Of a stretch of 64,000 bases of DNA, positions 1 through 13,600 are shown piece by piece. The DNA is from Galaxea fascicularis. Lineage: Eukaryota > Cnidaria > Anthozoa > Scleractinia > Euphylliidae. The notes under the pieces are model-generated. The model saw only the letters and a list, made by a program, of their open reading frames with translations, searched no databases and was not told the origin of the DNA. Both the position numbers and the translations under genes were made by a program. Every line of letters begins with the position of its first letter. Positions within the stretch are counted from its first letter, which is position 1. The stretch spans positions 13,733,305 to 13,797,304 of the forward strand of contig OX419341.1 of the NCBI GenBank assembly GCA_948470475.1. The letters run 5' to 3'.

Positions 1-212
1 TATATTGCATGCATATACAGTTTACTTCTGTGCCTTGGTGCTAGAGAGAGAGTTAGAAGGCAACCACGCCACTACGTTATTTACATTGTACTCAGCGGTT
101 GTCAGCGCCGCGCACGCGCGTCTGTCTGTGTCTGTTCCATGTGCTCGCCATTGATTCGAGTTGTTGTTATTAAACCTTCGAGTTAACGCAGTGTTCCTTC
201 CTTATTGGCGCT
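1..212 (+). mobile_element. Possible tail of an LTR (low confidence)
   Basis: This stretch precedes the dispersed repeat at 213-1073 and is absent before the second copy of that repeat at 46580, so it is probably inserted DNA. It has a GC-rich mid part, a TTATTAAACC box near 170 and a short end around TTATTGGCGC, which resembles the 3' part of a retrotransposon LTR. The left end lies outside the window and no target duplication can be checked. Confidence 0.25.
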
Positions 213-1073
213 ACGTAAACATGTGGCAAATGTTACGGCTAGATTTGAGGCCGAAAATCACACATTATGACACTTCAAATTATCACATCACTTATCAGAT
301 CACTAGCATAGAATCGCTAAAGCCGCAAGGGCGGTAACAAGTCGGGAAACTGGAAAAACTTACGGTTTTCGCGCAGAAATACCGAGGCAAATCTTGTCGT
401 CGCCTGATAGTTACTTGAAGTCCCGGATGTTGAAAAACGCTTTCAACCGAACTTCCGTCAAGCCCTTGTTTCTTGCTCAATTTTTACTAAGTCTTTAGCC
501 TGGTCAAAAGTCAACTCCAATTTCACCATGTGCGCTTACAAATCAACCCTGACACCTACGTTTTGAGGCTAAAGACTCCTTACCTCCGAAAGCAAAGCTC
601 TACAATAACCTTCACTGCGCCGAACAGTCGACTTCATAGCCCTCACATGATAAATACGCACGAAGGTTATTAGACGAGGCAGACACTGCATCTCGCTAGA
701 ATTTTTCCCTCATTGAGCTTCATGATGCTCTAAGAAAAACTTTGCTCTAGCAGGTGAACAGGAAAGCTAAATATACTGACTCCGTTTGAAACTAAGCCTA
801 CGCTAAGATTTCAAATTCATGCAAATTATCTTGAGAAAGAGAGAGAGTGGGACCAAATAAAGAGGGTTAAAAAAGAGGAGGGGGAGGGTAGGGGGGGGAA
901 AACTTATTTTAACTTTCAATGTTAACTTTCTCTTACTAATCAGCTAATTGCCATCGCCGCTCCCCCCAGCACAAGCAAAGACGAAGAAGAATAGAAGGGG
1001 GAAACACACCTCAGTACTAAAATAAACAAGGATTAGTGTAACTTTCCTGTGACCCTGTTTTCAAAAATCCAGG
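213..1073 (+). repeat. Dispersed 0.86-kb repeat, copy A
   Basis: The sequence from CTACGTAAACATGTGG to the end of AAAAATCCAGG is repeated in the same orientation at about 46580-47449 with only scattered substitutions and small indels. It has no long open reading frame and contains a purine-rich run around 830-900. Its last 23 bases (1051-1073) reappear exactly, reverse-complemented, at 62450-62472 at the edge of another insertion, so this end behaves like a transposon terminus. I do not recognise the family. Confidence 0.75.
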
Positions 1074-4000
1074 TAGATATATATGATTCCAGAAAGCAGA
1101 GCTAAGAATCTCAATCAAACGGGTAATTCTTACTTCCGGCCAAAACGTAAAACCGCCATTTCTCCGCCAATATTTAATATTTTTCAATAATTTGTTTTTA
1201 CATCAGAGATCCCATTTCGATCATTACTTCAACTGAAAAATCCTAATTTGAAGAAAATTGGCGATCTGAGGGTATACGGTAACCTTAAGCCGAGTAGGGA
1301 ACTCGTTGCGGCCTCATTCTAGCAAATGTACCTAAAGATCCAGTGATTGCCAACATTATGTATATCTACACGAGCCAGGATATTAAAATTAGTGAGAAAG
1401 ATGGAAGTACACAATTAAAAAAAAAAGAGAGAAGATAAATGGCTAGCGCAACTTTCTTGGCATGTACAAAACAGCAGAATAGATGTGCAGATTTTGGATA
1501 TCTAATTCTGAGATGAGTTTGTCCGGGGCTGGCAATAGCTTATTGCCTCGGCCTGAAAAAGAGCAGATTCCGATCACAATCAGTCTCTCTTTTCGAGTTT
1601 CATGTTGCACAGGTGTAGCCAGTTCAGCGGCTCTACCAACGACTATGCTGCGTCAAAAATGTATGCCGTACATTTTTCAGGTCGTTTTTCACCGACCTTA
1701 TCAAACGATCTTTTTAATTTCACTCGATATTAAAAAAAAATGCAATAATTAAAAAATTCCGTGCATTGTAAGTCTATATTTGCCATAATCAACTAAGGGC
1801 TTTCAAAGATGGAGAAACTCTCAACAACTCACTGCTAAAAACCTTGAGGCAGATGTTTGATCATGTTGCATCCTCCTATCCAATTATCATTGTGTTTCAA
1901 AACAAGCAAAAACTATTGGTGCATTTCAACACTTCATTGTTTCTTTAGTTGATCTGAGATTAATATACTGTTCTCAATCTTTGTTTGCTAGCGTCTAGTT
2001 TTTGACTTTCAGCTGATGAATGCTCTTTGTATTTACTCGCTTTACTGTAGGTATAATACCAAATTAGTAATGCTATAGCATACTGTTCCGGCGCTAAAGT
2101 CGAAATTTAATCAAGTTAGTCAGGTTTCAACTTACCAGTCAAGCCAGTAGTACTTTGTTTGTTACGCGACAGCCTGATAACGGTCGAACATGCCGGACAG
2201 CAACGGACAGTTTCAGGACAGCCGGCGGACAGCCGAAAGTTGCAGATTTCCGGAAAGCGCTGGAAATTTTACGTCTCTGATCAAGTGAGTGGCCAATTTT
2301 TGTACCTATCTTTGATTCCAAGTGGCCGCTAGGGTAAAACGTGATAAAATGCTCGTGGGATAATTGTGAGCTCTTAGAACTTGGAACGCCAGTCATAAGA
2401 CATTCTAAATCCGCTTTTCAGATTTAGTGTCAGTGATGTTTACACTGACCAGACCTTTACATATTTCATGGCGAGAAAACGCTTCAAGTTTACATGTCGT
2501 CTAGACAAGATTAGAAATTTTCGATGGCTTAGGGGTAAAAGATACAGAAATGAAACTGTAGAGACAAGTGGTTTTCAAACTTATTTTGCAATGAAAAAAA
2601 ATTGAGACAAAACGAGACAAAGGTATTATTTTATTGAAGAGATAACACAATCCCGAATTTGAAAATCGCCGGCCGAACTATGAATGAATAAACTGGCGTT
2701 CTCCTTTTGATTTATCCCATGCAAAGTTTGTTTGATGTTTGAATCCATCCCACAACGAACCAAAATTACTTAACAATACAATGTATATCTGAAGCCTGAA
2801 TACAGCAGAAATAAGAGTAACATGATATCTAACCACGCTTCCAAGAAACATTTATATCAGAACGAGAATGTCTTTTTATTTCCTTTATCTCAGAGATACT
2901 TAACTGTGAATTGCGTTTCGGCTCCGTCCAGAAGCAATTCAATTAATTGGATTTTGTTAACAGGCTTCGCTATACATTTTAACACAATTTTCCAAATGTT
3001 ACTGAATTAGCTGAAGGGATTAATTTGCGAGCATTTCAATCAGATCAGTCCGCCGGTGTAGCGGAGTAAAGTGCTTCTAAGGCTTTGATGAGAATTAAAT
3101 TTTTTAAATTCTAAACCTCTTGTTATTTGGCTTCTATTCATGGCCTCGTGAATACCTTTCAAAGTGGGATAAGCTGCAAGCGAAGAATCATGTAGCTAAA
3201 CTTCGTGGCTGGGTCACGAAAAGTGTCTTAAAATAGATTGACAAAAATTAATTCAACAACTTTGAAACATCTTTTTCTACAGAGCAGTTCGTTAATGTTC
3301 CAAAAGTATTGACTTAGCAAATTAGGGAAAAAACAATCTCAAATAGATGTATTTCAACCGTTTTACAGTACGATCAATTTAATCCGGAAATGGAATTAAA
3401 GCTATCGAGGACCTGGTCACAAACTTTAGGCTAAATTCGCGAAAAAGTTGCCAAAATCCTTTCGGATTAACTTAGACTTTGGCATTCTTTTTTTATTTTT
3501 TCTCCTCCTTTATTACAATGGGTAACTCAATGGATAGAACCCTTGTTTAAGCTGTGGCTTTCTAATAAGAAGCTCAGGCTCAAATCCAATGTGTGTCTTT
3601 TTTCTTCTAAAAATATTTATTTAGTGTCGTGTTTAGCTGGTGTTATGTTTGCTCAGTTGCGAATTATCCCAAGCAAATCGATTTAAACAGGTTAGAAGTG
3701 AAGTTTGCCTTCAACTTCATTTGCGAATTTTCTACAGTCAAGGCTCCACCGCGGAAAAATAACATCTACATCGTCAACGGTTAAGTATCGCATCTCAAGG
3801 TAAAATATATTTTGTTGTTTAAAATTTCCGCCTGCCTGCGTCACACAGGAATTATTTATTTGAGTTGCGTGTCTTCAACTGTTTACGGCGTGTTTGCTTT
3901 TGTTTGATCTGCTAGCAAATATCGATTCCCTTTTCTCTACTTTATCTATCCGCAAAACTTATTTTCGGCTTCGCAATTACCGAACACCTTCCCGGTCAAA

Positions 4001-7000
4001 ACCCTTACATCTCCGTATACCGTGTAACTTAATAATAAAACACAGACTAAACCAAGGACATGTATTCGATATTTACAAGCTTATGGACAACAAATCTGTC
4101 CCCAGGAACTGAATAGAATTCACGGGGTACTTTATAGTCTCGACCTTGACCGGGTTTTTCGCAAAAGGTTGTGCTGTGTTACTCAGTTTGTGGTATGCAT
4201 GATAAATATTTCAATTTTAATTGTCCTTTGCAAAATTCATCACGGAGCACATGTCAGTTATGTCAGGTGCCTCTGAAAGCATGAGAGACAAAAAGCAAAT
4301 ATGTCTGCTTCTATCAAACGTCTCTCGGAAACAAGTTCTCAAAGTAGAAGTGAATCACAATCCTACATAGACATCCAGACGCGTATCCTGTTGTTGCCAG
4401 CTTGCCATGCATAAAAAATGAGACATTGATGGACACATTGGTCCGCTTCATTCTCTGATGGTGCTTATTGTGACTATTCTAGAAAGCCGGAGAAACTGAC
4501 AGTTCCTGACTGATGTAAATGTCCCACTTTTAATTATAAAAGAAAATCTAAAGTTGCTTTCAAGGCTCCGCGGACACATTTACTGAATTTAAACTAATCC
4601 TTGTTGAAAAGAAAAGTAAAGTAAAGACAAGAAAAATAGTGAATTCCAGGTGTATTAAACTCGATTGTCTTCCCAAGTTCATAACACCTTTCTCGCTCAC
4701 AAAGGAAATAAAATTGTCTTGGCGCCAGTGCATGGGCTACCGAGTATTATCAGATTGTACAGAATAATTTCATTTGTTTTCATGTCGAAAACAGTGTTTG
4801 GAACTGTTACTGAATTCAGCCGAGTCTCTGGCGATGTATTCACCGTCTTATGCAAACGTGTTTCACTTAAGTTTTCAGTTCACGAACTGTCGATGATAAC
4901 TTTTAGTATTCGAAGTATGAAAACTAGAGCACCGTTGCTAGAGAGCTTATTGAAAAAAAAAAAGGCATCTGTCGTAAAGCTTTAGACTGAAAAATAAAAT
5001 TTGTGTTTAGGTTACATGTGCCGTGGCGGAGCAATAAATATTTCCTCCAAGTGAGTGGAGGCCCGTGTGGTGAATTGCTAGTCCGAATAAAATGCAACTA
5101 TCAATCCACTTAACTAACAAATGAATACGACGAAAATTTGGAACGATTTGGAATAAAATATCCCTGGTTTTGTCATGTTTAAAACGCCTTCGGGTAAATG
5201 TGTTGATATGTCTTCCATCATAACAAGATTTGCTTTTGTTTCATTGGAGAAGTTTCCAAACTTCACCTCCCACCTCATCAAAAAACAATACAACTGTCAC
5301 TCTAAATGCACTTTACCGTGACGCAGTGTTGTCAAAAGTGGACAAGGATATTTTGATGTAAATCAGTCCTACGACCGATAACTTGACCACGTGCACTCTT
5401 ATCTAATGGAAGATATAAGACATGAAAGATACACGTCTGATCACTGGCGTGCGGTATGTTTCCGGTAGCAGATCGAGCAAGCTATGGCACTAAGCTTTGA
5501 CCATTAAGACCTTCAGCGTGCATTGCTAGCCGATGAATGAGCCTATTCCAGCTGGCATAGCGTTCGCGATATGCGCTGTGAAGACAGATGAGCGAATGCT
5601 ACACCCGTGTGGGCACGCTGCAGCAACTCTGAAGAAACATTCAGTGTAAACACAGTGAACAATCATTTGCGGATTAGGCGATTACTGCGAGGTCTTGCTG
5701 TGTTTGGTCAGGTAGGCTGGCGTTAATTTTTCCGATGTATCAACTCGAGTTTGGATGTAAGGCCGAGAAGTCGCACTTTTGTCATCAAGCGTTTAGCCCA
5801 AACACATGAAGCGAAATTGCGACATGTATCAGCACCCCGCGAGTTTGCTGTTGATCTTCAAGGGTTTTTTCGTGCTTTGGAGAAGCTGTTCAAATTTGAC
5901 TGACGCTAAGCCATGAAATTATCTCCTGTTCTTCATATTTCAGTTTGCGCCGCCAATATCTAGAAAGCCTCGCCTCGAGAAAGATCTTGGAAATCAAAAT
6001 TATGAGTTCACAGTTGTTCTGCGAGGCAGAGCCGTGTCTGCTATGTCACCCTTGACTTAACTTTGTTGCTAACACGAATCGTTCTTACTTTCCATCTCCG
6101 TGACCTTGTGCGACACAACCTACAATAGCAATACGATATTATTAAGAGTGTTTATAGTGCGACCATTTGGTGTGTTTTGGTAACAAAGTGAATGGAATCA
6201 GAATCTATTACTCCGCCTTGTTTATCTCGACTCTTTGCCGCGTCAAAGGCGCTGAGGTGTGCATAAAATTTACCCTGCGAAATTTTATAATCCATTCAAA
6301 CATTTTAATTATTGCAACGATGTTAAGTGGAGGCAAAAACGCGCATTAATCTAGAAATCTTCTAAGCCGATGAGAGGACAAATGGAGCAAGAATTCGTCG
6401 GTCTTTGAGAGTGTTCATGACCGGTTATTAGAGGAAGGGGAAAATTATTTGGCGATTTTCGCGGATGTAGTTGGGAGGCTGCATTTGTAGAGACAAAACT
6501 GTAATGGGTATGTTGACTTTGTACGTCATGGATTGCAACCAACCATGAAAGCCTTAGATTGACATGTTCAATACACCCTAACACGTGTCTCATTAGAAAA
6601 CCAAACATAGGGGCGTTCTCAGGGAGGGAAATGTTTGTCACGACCTAATTATTGTAAAAACAGAATATTCAATTAGTAAATTTGTCAGCGCCGAACGAAG
6701 GCCCAAATGGATTTGCATTTCGCCTGGTTTATTATCGCCGCTTTGTTAGTCGATGACAAATATCGTGTATTGAACTCAACAAACAGCGCTAGTTAGTTGT
6801 AGCTTGTCTGTTTACGCCAAAAGTAATTTTCACCCTGCATCGCCAGATGTGTGAAAAACGACCAGTTCAAAACAGGGAAATTTGCATACGAAAAGCAAAG
6901 CTGATATCTTAATGTATGCAGATGATAAGAGGGGAGGGAATGCGGTCGCGTTAAGTTCATATCAACAGCATAAAGAAAGTACGGTTTTCTTTTCTGGCTG

Positions 7001-7533
7001 ACACAACAGCTCCTTAATCCGCTCAACAATCGTGGAGACGAAAGAGGTTAAATCCGTTAAGTAAACATTATAAGCCGGCGGGAGGTAAATCACATGTAAA
7101 AAGCGATTGAAAGATTGCCATGCGGCCTCCCGCGCAATACGGATAATATGATTGCAATTACTCCCAACATCACTTGTCATTGCGATTGCTTGTTCCGTTC
7201 ACTGCAATTTGGTGCGCCAAGGTTTTGTCGCAAGCTGCTGAACTGTGGAGCTTCTGTAAGGCGCAAATTAGCAATCTGTTATTGGCACAGTAGTTTGTCA
7301 TTGTTTGGCTTTCAAAGGGCACAACAGGCCGAATGCTAATTGAATATTACAGCACAATGTAACAATATAATTGTGGACAATTAATTATATGTCTTAAATG
7401 GTTTTAAGCAAACGCTGAGTCCAACAGTGAGCGGGCACATATCGCAGTAAGATTTAAACTCTGCCCTCGTGCGCTCGTCTCATTTCTCTCGTTGGTTTCA
7501 GGACAACACACATTCCATGAAGAGGAAAGAGCG
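1074..7533. other. Gene-free AT-rich stretch
   Basis: I see no convincing exon, RNA gene or recognisable transposon here. Open frames are short, lack family motifs and are not supported by splice-site context. Homopolymer runs occur near 1410, 3490 and 4950. The last few hundred bases before 7534 must hold the promoter and 5' UTR of the THSD1-like gene, but no clear TATA box stands out. Confidence 0.5.
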
Positions 7534-7603
7534 ATGGAAGTATGCTCGATGCTGTTATGTGGTTTGTTGATTGCCTCCGGCATTCTTTCATCACAGGCTA
7601 AGG
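7534..7603 (+). CDS. Exon 1: signal peptide
   Basis: The 70-nt exon encodes MEVCSMLLCGLLIASG followed by a small polar stretch, a typical cleavable leader, and ends at AGG|GTAAGA in phase 1. An upstream ATG at 7517 is in another frame and soon stops. Confidence 0.7.
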
Positions 7604-10600
7604 GTAAGAATATCTGCTTTCAACAGTGAAAGAGCGAGCAAATTTGGATATTTACTCGCTTAAAAAACAACTGCGAAGGGACAACAAGATTGTTGTTTGC
7701 AATTTTAATGATCCTGGTGCAGTTGGTTCACCTTCGACTATAGCGTATCGCTAGACTAATTGTAGTGGATAGTGTCTAAATCATTCTACAATAGTTGACA
7801 AAAGAGCGTTTAAACTACAGTTAATGTAAATTACATTTCTGTCTACGAAGTAAATACGCAACAAGACCTGTCAGATCACAACGCTTATTTATAGAGGGGC
7901 AAATTGACCAACGCGATTGCTTTGATGTTAATTCTTTATTCTCGCTTCATTTCAGGTAACAAAGAGCTTGGAAAACGAGCCCTGGATGGCCTTGTAGTTA
8001 ATTTATCTCCCATATCATCGGACGTTCTCGGGGGCAATGTCACATTGTACTTCCATTTTCCCAGGAAATTTTCTGGACTTTTAGTCCGTAATAGAACACT
8101 CAGCGTTATCGTGTATGATAACGGTAAAAGATTTCACACAGAAAGTGTACCGTTGGATGACCCCGAAATTTCCGTGGTTCTGCCATGCGAAATCTTCGAC
8201 CACCCAGGATCGTACAAATTCAAGTATCGCATTTCAAACACTGAATTTGCGGCGTTTATCTCTCAGACACTGCTTCTAAAATGGGGTGATATCCTCATTG
8301 AATCGCCGACAAACCACACCGCTTTAACTCGATTTGGCTCCATCTGGATTCGACACAATCGCAAGTGCTTACCCAAGAAACATCGCGACGAAGTTAATCT
8401 CTACTATCTCAAAGGCCAAAACAAGATTCTTGTAATACGAAAGTACGTTCGCAAACTGTCTAATGCCAAGCAAAGAATACCTTTAGGCTCGTGGATTCGA
8501 ATGAGCTTTTCTTGCGATTTGTTCGACACTCAAGGGAGCTATCTTTTTGAGTACAAGACTGGTTTTGTGAACTTATCACTAGCTAAGAGCCATGTCTTAC
8601 ACGTGCACTGGGGCCACCAAACATTGTCCCCTCACGCTAAAAAAATTTTCCCATGCACAAACTCCTTCACAGTTTCGTTTGCCCATCCCGACTGCAAGGA
8701 ATATGCAAGGAACGATGCTGTATTGTTACATGATAAATACTCCCAGAAAGTCATCGCTCAGAAAGCAGTAGAGCAGGGCCACACTGCCGTGTTCTTTCAG
8801 TGTTCGCTGTTCACGGATTACGTAGATGAATACTGCTTCGATTATGTGACTTACTCGAGCCTGACAAGGGAGAGAGTTAAGATCGCCACTGTGTGTCTTC
8901 CAACACATCCTCCAGGTATGTAACACTGTGTAGGTTAAAAAAAAATAGGAAACAATATTTGGTCTTAGTCCACAAATTACTAAACTAACATTTCTAACAG
9001 CACATCAGATACGATACAGCGAGTACTTACGGAAGAACACTGACTGAAAATATTCAAGCTGTCTAGCCAAAATGCCGCTACATTGTATGGCAGTTTCTGT
9101 TCGTAAATATAGTATTGAGCACAGCAGATCAATTTGGTGGATACACATGCACCAGTGTTTCTTGACATCGGGATTGGGGTAGAAATCTTAACAACAGTGG
9201 GGCATGAGAGAAGTCACTACCATCACAAAACTGCAGAGGTCCGTCAAATCTGACCACTTTTCTTTTTAGTGGAGTATTCTAAAGCTGCTCTCACCACAAA
9301 TTTATTTGAAGTGGTAAGCTTGGGCGAAAGGGGAAGGTCTTCAACTTGTGGCTAACCAGGTTTTATAAATCAATTTAAACTTAGTGTTTTAGCATACTCG
9401 ATAGCTTGTGAAATGGTTGGCCTAAAAGGATATATTTTCTGGATACTTTCTGCATTTTCGCAGAGAGGCTATAGTTTGAGTTTCACGTGTAGTATAATGA
9501 CAAACGAATGGAGTGGAAATGATTGAAAAGGAAGGAAATGCAACGAGGCGAAGATGAGCTATTAAACGCCAATTAGCCCCATTCTTAGACACGTCTCAGA
9601 AAGCTATTCATGGTTTGCCTTCATAAGAGAAACTTAATTCTGAAGGAAAATTATATGATAATTGGTTGCAGTCATTCCTTCAATGTTGAATAGGTTTTAG
9701 TGACGTTAACGGTGCCCTGACAGGTATTAATGATGTGAAATCTCAAACGGCTTTGTTGTTTCTACAAAAGACAAATCAACCTGGTCGATCCTTGATCAAG
9801 TGCCCATGGCTACTTTTAGCAAACATACAACAGGGCAGAAGTTTGGAACAATAGCTCCAAAAATATTGACCCAGCATCAATTACGCCTCCCGCGATGGGT
9901 TAAAATAGCAGCTAGTCCATCATTTGTCAGGCAAACAACGTGTCTCCAATGTAAACTAACTTAAAAAACACCCCAAAACAAGAAATATATTGAAATCACG
10001 TCGATATGTTGCGAAGAATTCGTGTCTCTTGTATTAATAACCCAGCGACCCAGCTACAAAAAAAAAAAAATCCGAGTTGAGAGCGTTTATCTTCAGTTTC
10101 GATAGTTGATTTTTATATGTGGGTAAAAGGTATTCAATGGATTCCACTTTTTCGTCCTTTTCATTGACGCCCGATTTAGAGAGCTGACTAGATTTTCGTG
10201 GACGAGGCCAAAACTGAGACAACGCATTTCGTCAAGTCGGTGCTACATATAGCTTCAGACGGCAGGAAATTCGTGGAGGCTTAAACTTGGCATGGATTTT
10301 TATGTTGTTGCCTTTCCGGGAATTTAACTGTCGGGTTCGTGGGAATAATCCGGACAAGAATGTTGAGATTAAAACCGATCTTTGCTCTACTTGAACGCGA
10401 CACAAAGAACAATGAAAACCCAAAGACGTTTTTTTGACAAATTGTATCTTCAACTGCCGCCTCTATTATTATCTGTGAAGTGGCTTTAGCTCGGCCACTT
10501 AAGATTTAATGGTTCTGTGTTTGGTTTTATTGCTGCTCTTTCACAAAGTTGCTTCAAAAATATTGTTCTGTTTTGGTGAAAGTTAACTAACTTGAAAACG

Positions 10601-13600
10601 TTTAGGTTATATATTCAGATTACGCCCGCAATTTTGTTTTTACGTTTTTCGTTATACAGCTGCTGTGTCATCAGTTTTAATATTTCCTGTAAACTGGAAT
10701 GAATAAAACTAATTTCATTGATAAACTTCATTTACTGAAAGCATTTCCTAGCTTTGTGTTATATTTTCTGCTGATTATTTACATAATACATTTACAGAAC
10801 GTTAATCAGCTATTCTCAAGACAGGCTCATGCATTTCTCTTATTGCCGCTGTTGCAACTAAGAAATTAAGGTCTGATTTCATTTTGTTAAGTTAATTCTC
10901 TATATTCTGGTGTCTGGCAGACTTGGATATTGGCACAAATGGCACGACATCAAGAATACCATCTGTGAAATCACCTACAGTTTAGAGACAACAAAAATCG
11001 TCACCAAAATAGTAGTTGTTTATGTTAGAGCATTTATCTGCCTTTGCGGGATAGCAGACATCTAAAGTGCGATTTATCAAATTGATGTCAATTTTTATTT
11101 CCGGAGCAAAGTCCACTGTTGACGGAACTGAAGGCAGTTTCACGAGATATTTGCACAGATCAGTCCAAGCGTCTTCAAACTATATTGTCTTAACAGCTTT
11201 CATTTATCAGATGTTAGCAATATGTAGGAGGCGTTCACGTCTGGAACAGTTAAAGAAGGTGCTTAAAAAGCATAAAGTGACTTTCTATAGTTTTCTTTTC
11301 TGTGATAGAACAGGAGAGATGTTCTTGCTCACTTTTCGTGAAACAGGTTTTTGTGGAATGTGTGTTTGTTGTCGATGTTATTGTTCTCTGTGATAAGTTT
11401 TATTGCCCAATTAACGGTTCCCGCCCAATCTTTGATGTTAGTCTTGAACAGTTATGGAGCGAACGGTTTTTACTGTGTAACTGTCGCGATAGGCAAAGTA
11501 ACCTAAGATGAATCTCATTGTTCCTGATAGCTTGTAGAAAAATTGTCTGGTGACCCGTTTTCTAATTTTAGCGAACATCAGTCTCAACTCAGATGCAACT
11601 CAGTCTCAAGAATTTATGTCGCTAAAAAAGTGTTAATCAGAGTTTCTTTTTTTTTTTTTTTTTTGATATCATTCATACTTATAAAGTTATTTTGGAAGAA
11701 AACGGCTTGTGATGGAGTGGTAGAGTTGCCGGTGTAACTGAATGATATTTTGCAAACCGGGCATAGTTTGAACATTCTAGGCAGGATCTAGGCGTGGTGA
11801 ACTTTTCGCTAATAGGATTAAGAGAAATTGAAACTGAACTGAAATATTTCACTCTTCCATGCCTCTTGTCATCATTACATAACTTATGTGTAAAAAGGCC
11901 TACATCATCACTGCTCAAAATGGCAAAATGTTGGCACATCTGTTTTGAATCGGTGAAGCTTTAGAATATAGTTTGAACTACAAAGGTAAAGTGATGTTGA
12001 TATGCGAAGAGCGAGGCAGCAGTTTTGGCCATATAAGGCGTAATGGAAAGCGAAAACCATTTTTTTTTATTAAGTTTTTTGTAATGCTTATTTCCAGCTG
12101 TCGAAAACTACGGACAAATTAAAATGCTATAAAAAGCATAACAATAGACGAAAAGAAAAATACAGCAAGCCAAATTTTTCTGAGATTTGCAACAGAAGAA
12201 TTGTGGAAGAGCCCCGGAACAGGTTTATGGCCGTTTCTCGAAAAATGTGATCAAACCTCAGGGCTTCAATCTGAAAGAAGGGAGGAGAAAAGGCATCGTT
12301 CACGGTAGTTTAAGTTATTTACGCGTTTACACATCCAAAAAGAAACCCGATGGTTTATTTGGCAAAGGAATTATGAACTCGTGGTCTTTGTTCAGTTGAA
12401 TACGCATATGTAATGACTAACAGAAAGTGTAGGAATTTAAGCCGTGGTGCACTCGTGGCTAATTCCATGCCACGATAAGTAGCTCCTTGAGATCCCGGAC
12501 ACCTGGGTTTCACCTGGTGTCATGTGAGGTGACTCTGACTGGATCAAGTTGCAGAATTTAGCATGATAGTTTCGTGACCTTGATTAGTATTCAGCTGATG
12601 TGACGTGCTTGTCACGTTATCTAATTAATGAAAAGTCAATTATAAATATGAGTCAAGTACACACAGGTTGCATAATGTTTATTTCTGAACATCACGAACC
12701 CCTTTTTTTTTATTTTCTTTCCTGTTAAAAGAACAAACTAGCTTGTAACAGTTGCCGGACCCAGACAACTGAAGCAAGAAATCCAGATCAGAACAAAATA
12801 GCAAGACTTTTGGTAAAAAAAGATTTAAATCCTCTTAGAAATTTCCGGAGAAAGATTTTGTCCTACGAAAGTAGTTTAGGGTTGTCAAAGATGAAAGCAT
12901 TCTCAAGTCGAGACTTCCTGGCGCCCGAATCCGGTGCCAATATTTTCTTTCTGCTTTCATGAATACAAAGTTTGCTTTTATATTGGTAAAGAGGCATAAA
13001 GACTCTCAGCCCTAAGCTGTTTTCGATTGAAGTTAAAGCTGTCTAGCGAGGTTGAAGAGACATACATTAAGCCATGCATATCGCGCTGGTAAATTTGACT
13101 AAGTTTCCGTGACAAGTCAATTGTGTTTCCTTTACGTTCTTACTTGTAATGTAGGTGAATTGGGAGCACATGATAAATTAGCACTTTCTAAAGCCACAAA
13201 AGTGTCATTCCTAAAGTGCTTTTGAAATAGACGCGAAGCTTTTAGTCTTGTAAATATGATAAATATAGTTGTGATACGCGAAGGATGTAACTGAAAGGCC
13301 ATTCCACTTAAATAGGCTGACTGCGGTTAGTTTGTGCTGACTAATTGTGAATTGAAAGCGTCATATTTTGGCGGGCTTGTGCCACAAATACTTCAAACTG
13401 GCACTTTCTAATTTCTAAAAATCATTTGCTCCATTTCGAAGCAAATTAAAAGACTACGGGATAATTTCTCTCTAAAATTAATGCACTCGTTCTGTGAACT
13501 TGCTGATTTTGTCACAGTTGAGTTACCCATTGCCTATTGTTTAATCAGTTGACAGCTGAAGACAAAAGTAGCACGCCAAAGGAAGAAAGGTTATCTTTTA

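Noticed and set aside
2139..2396. Possible gene on the minus strand
   Set aside because: It is short, has no recognisable motif or splice context, and lies in gene-free DNA.
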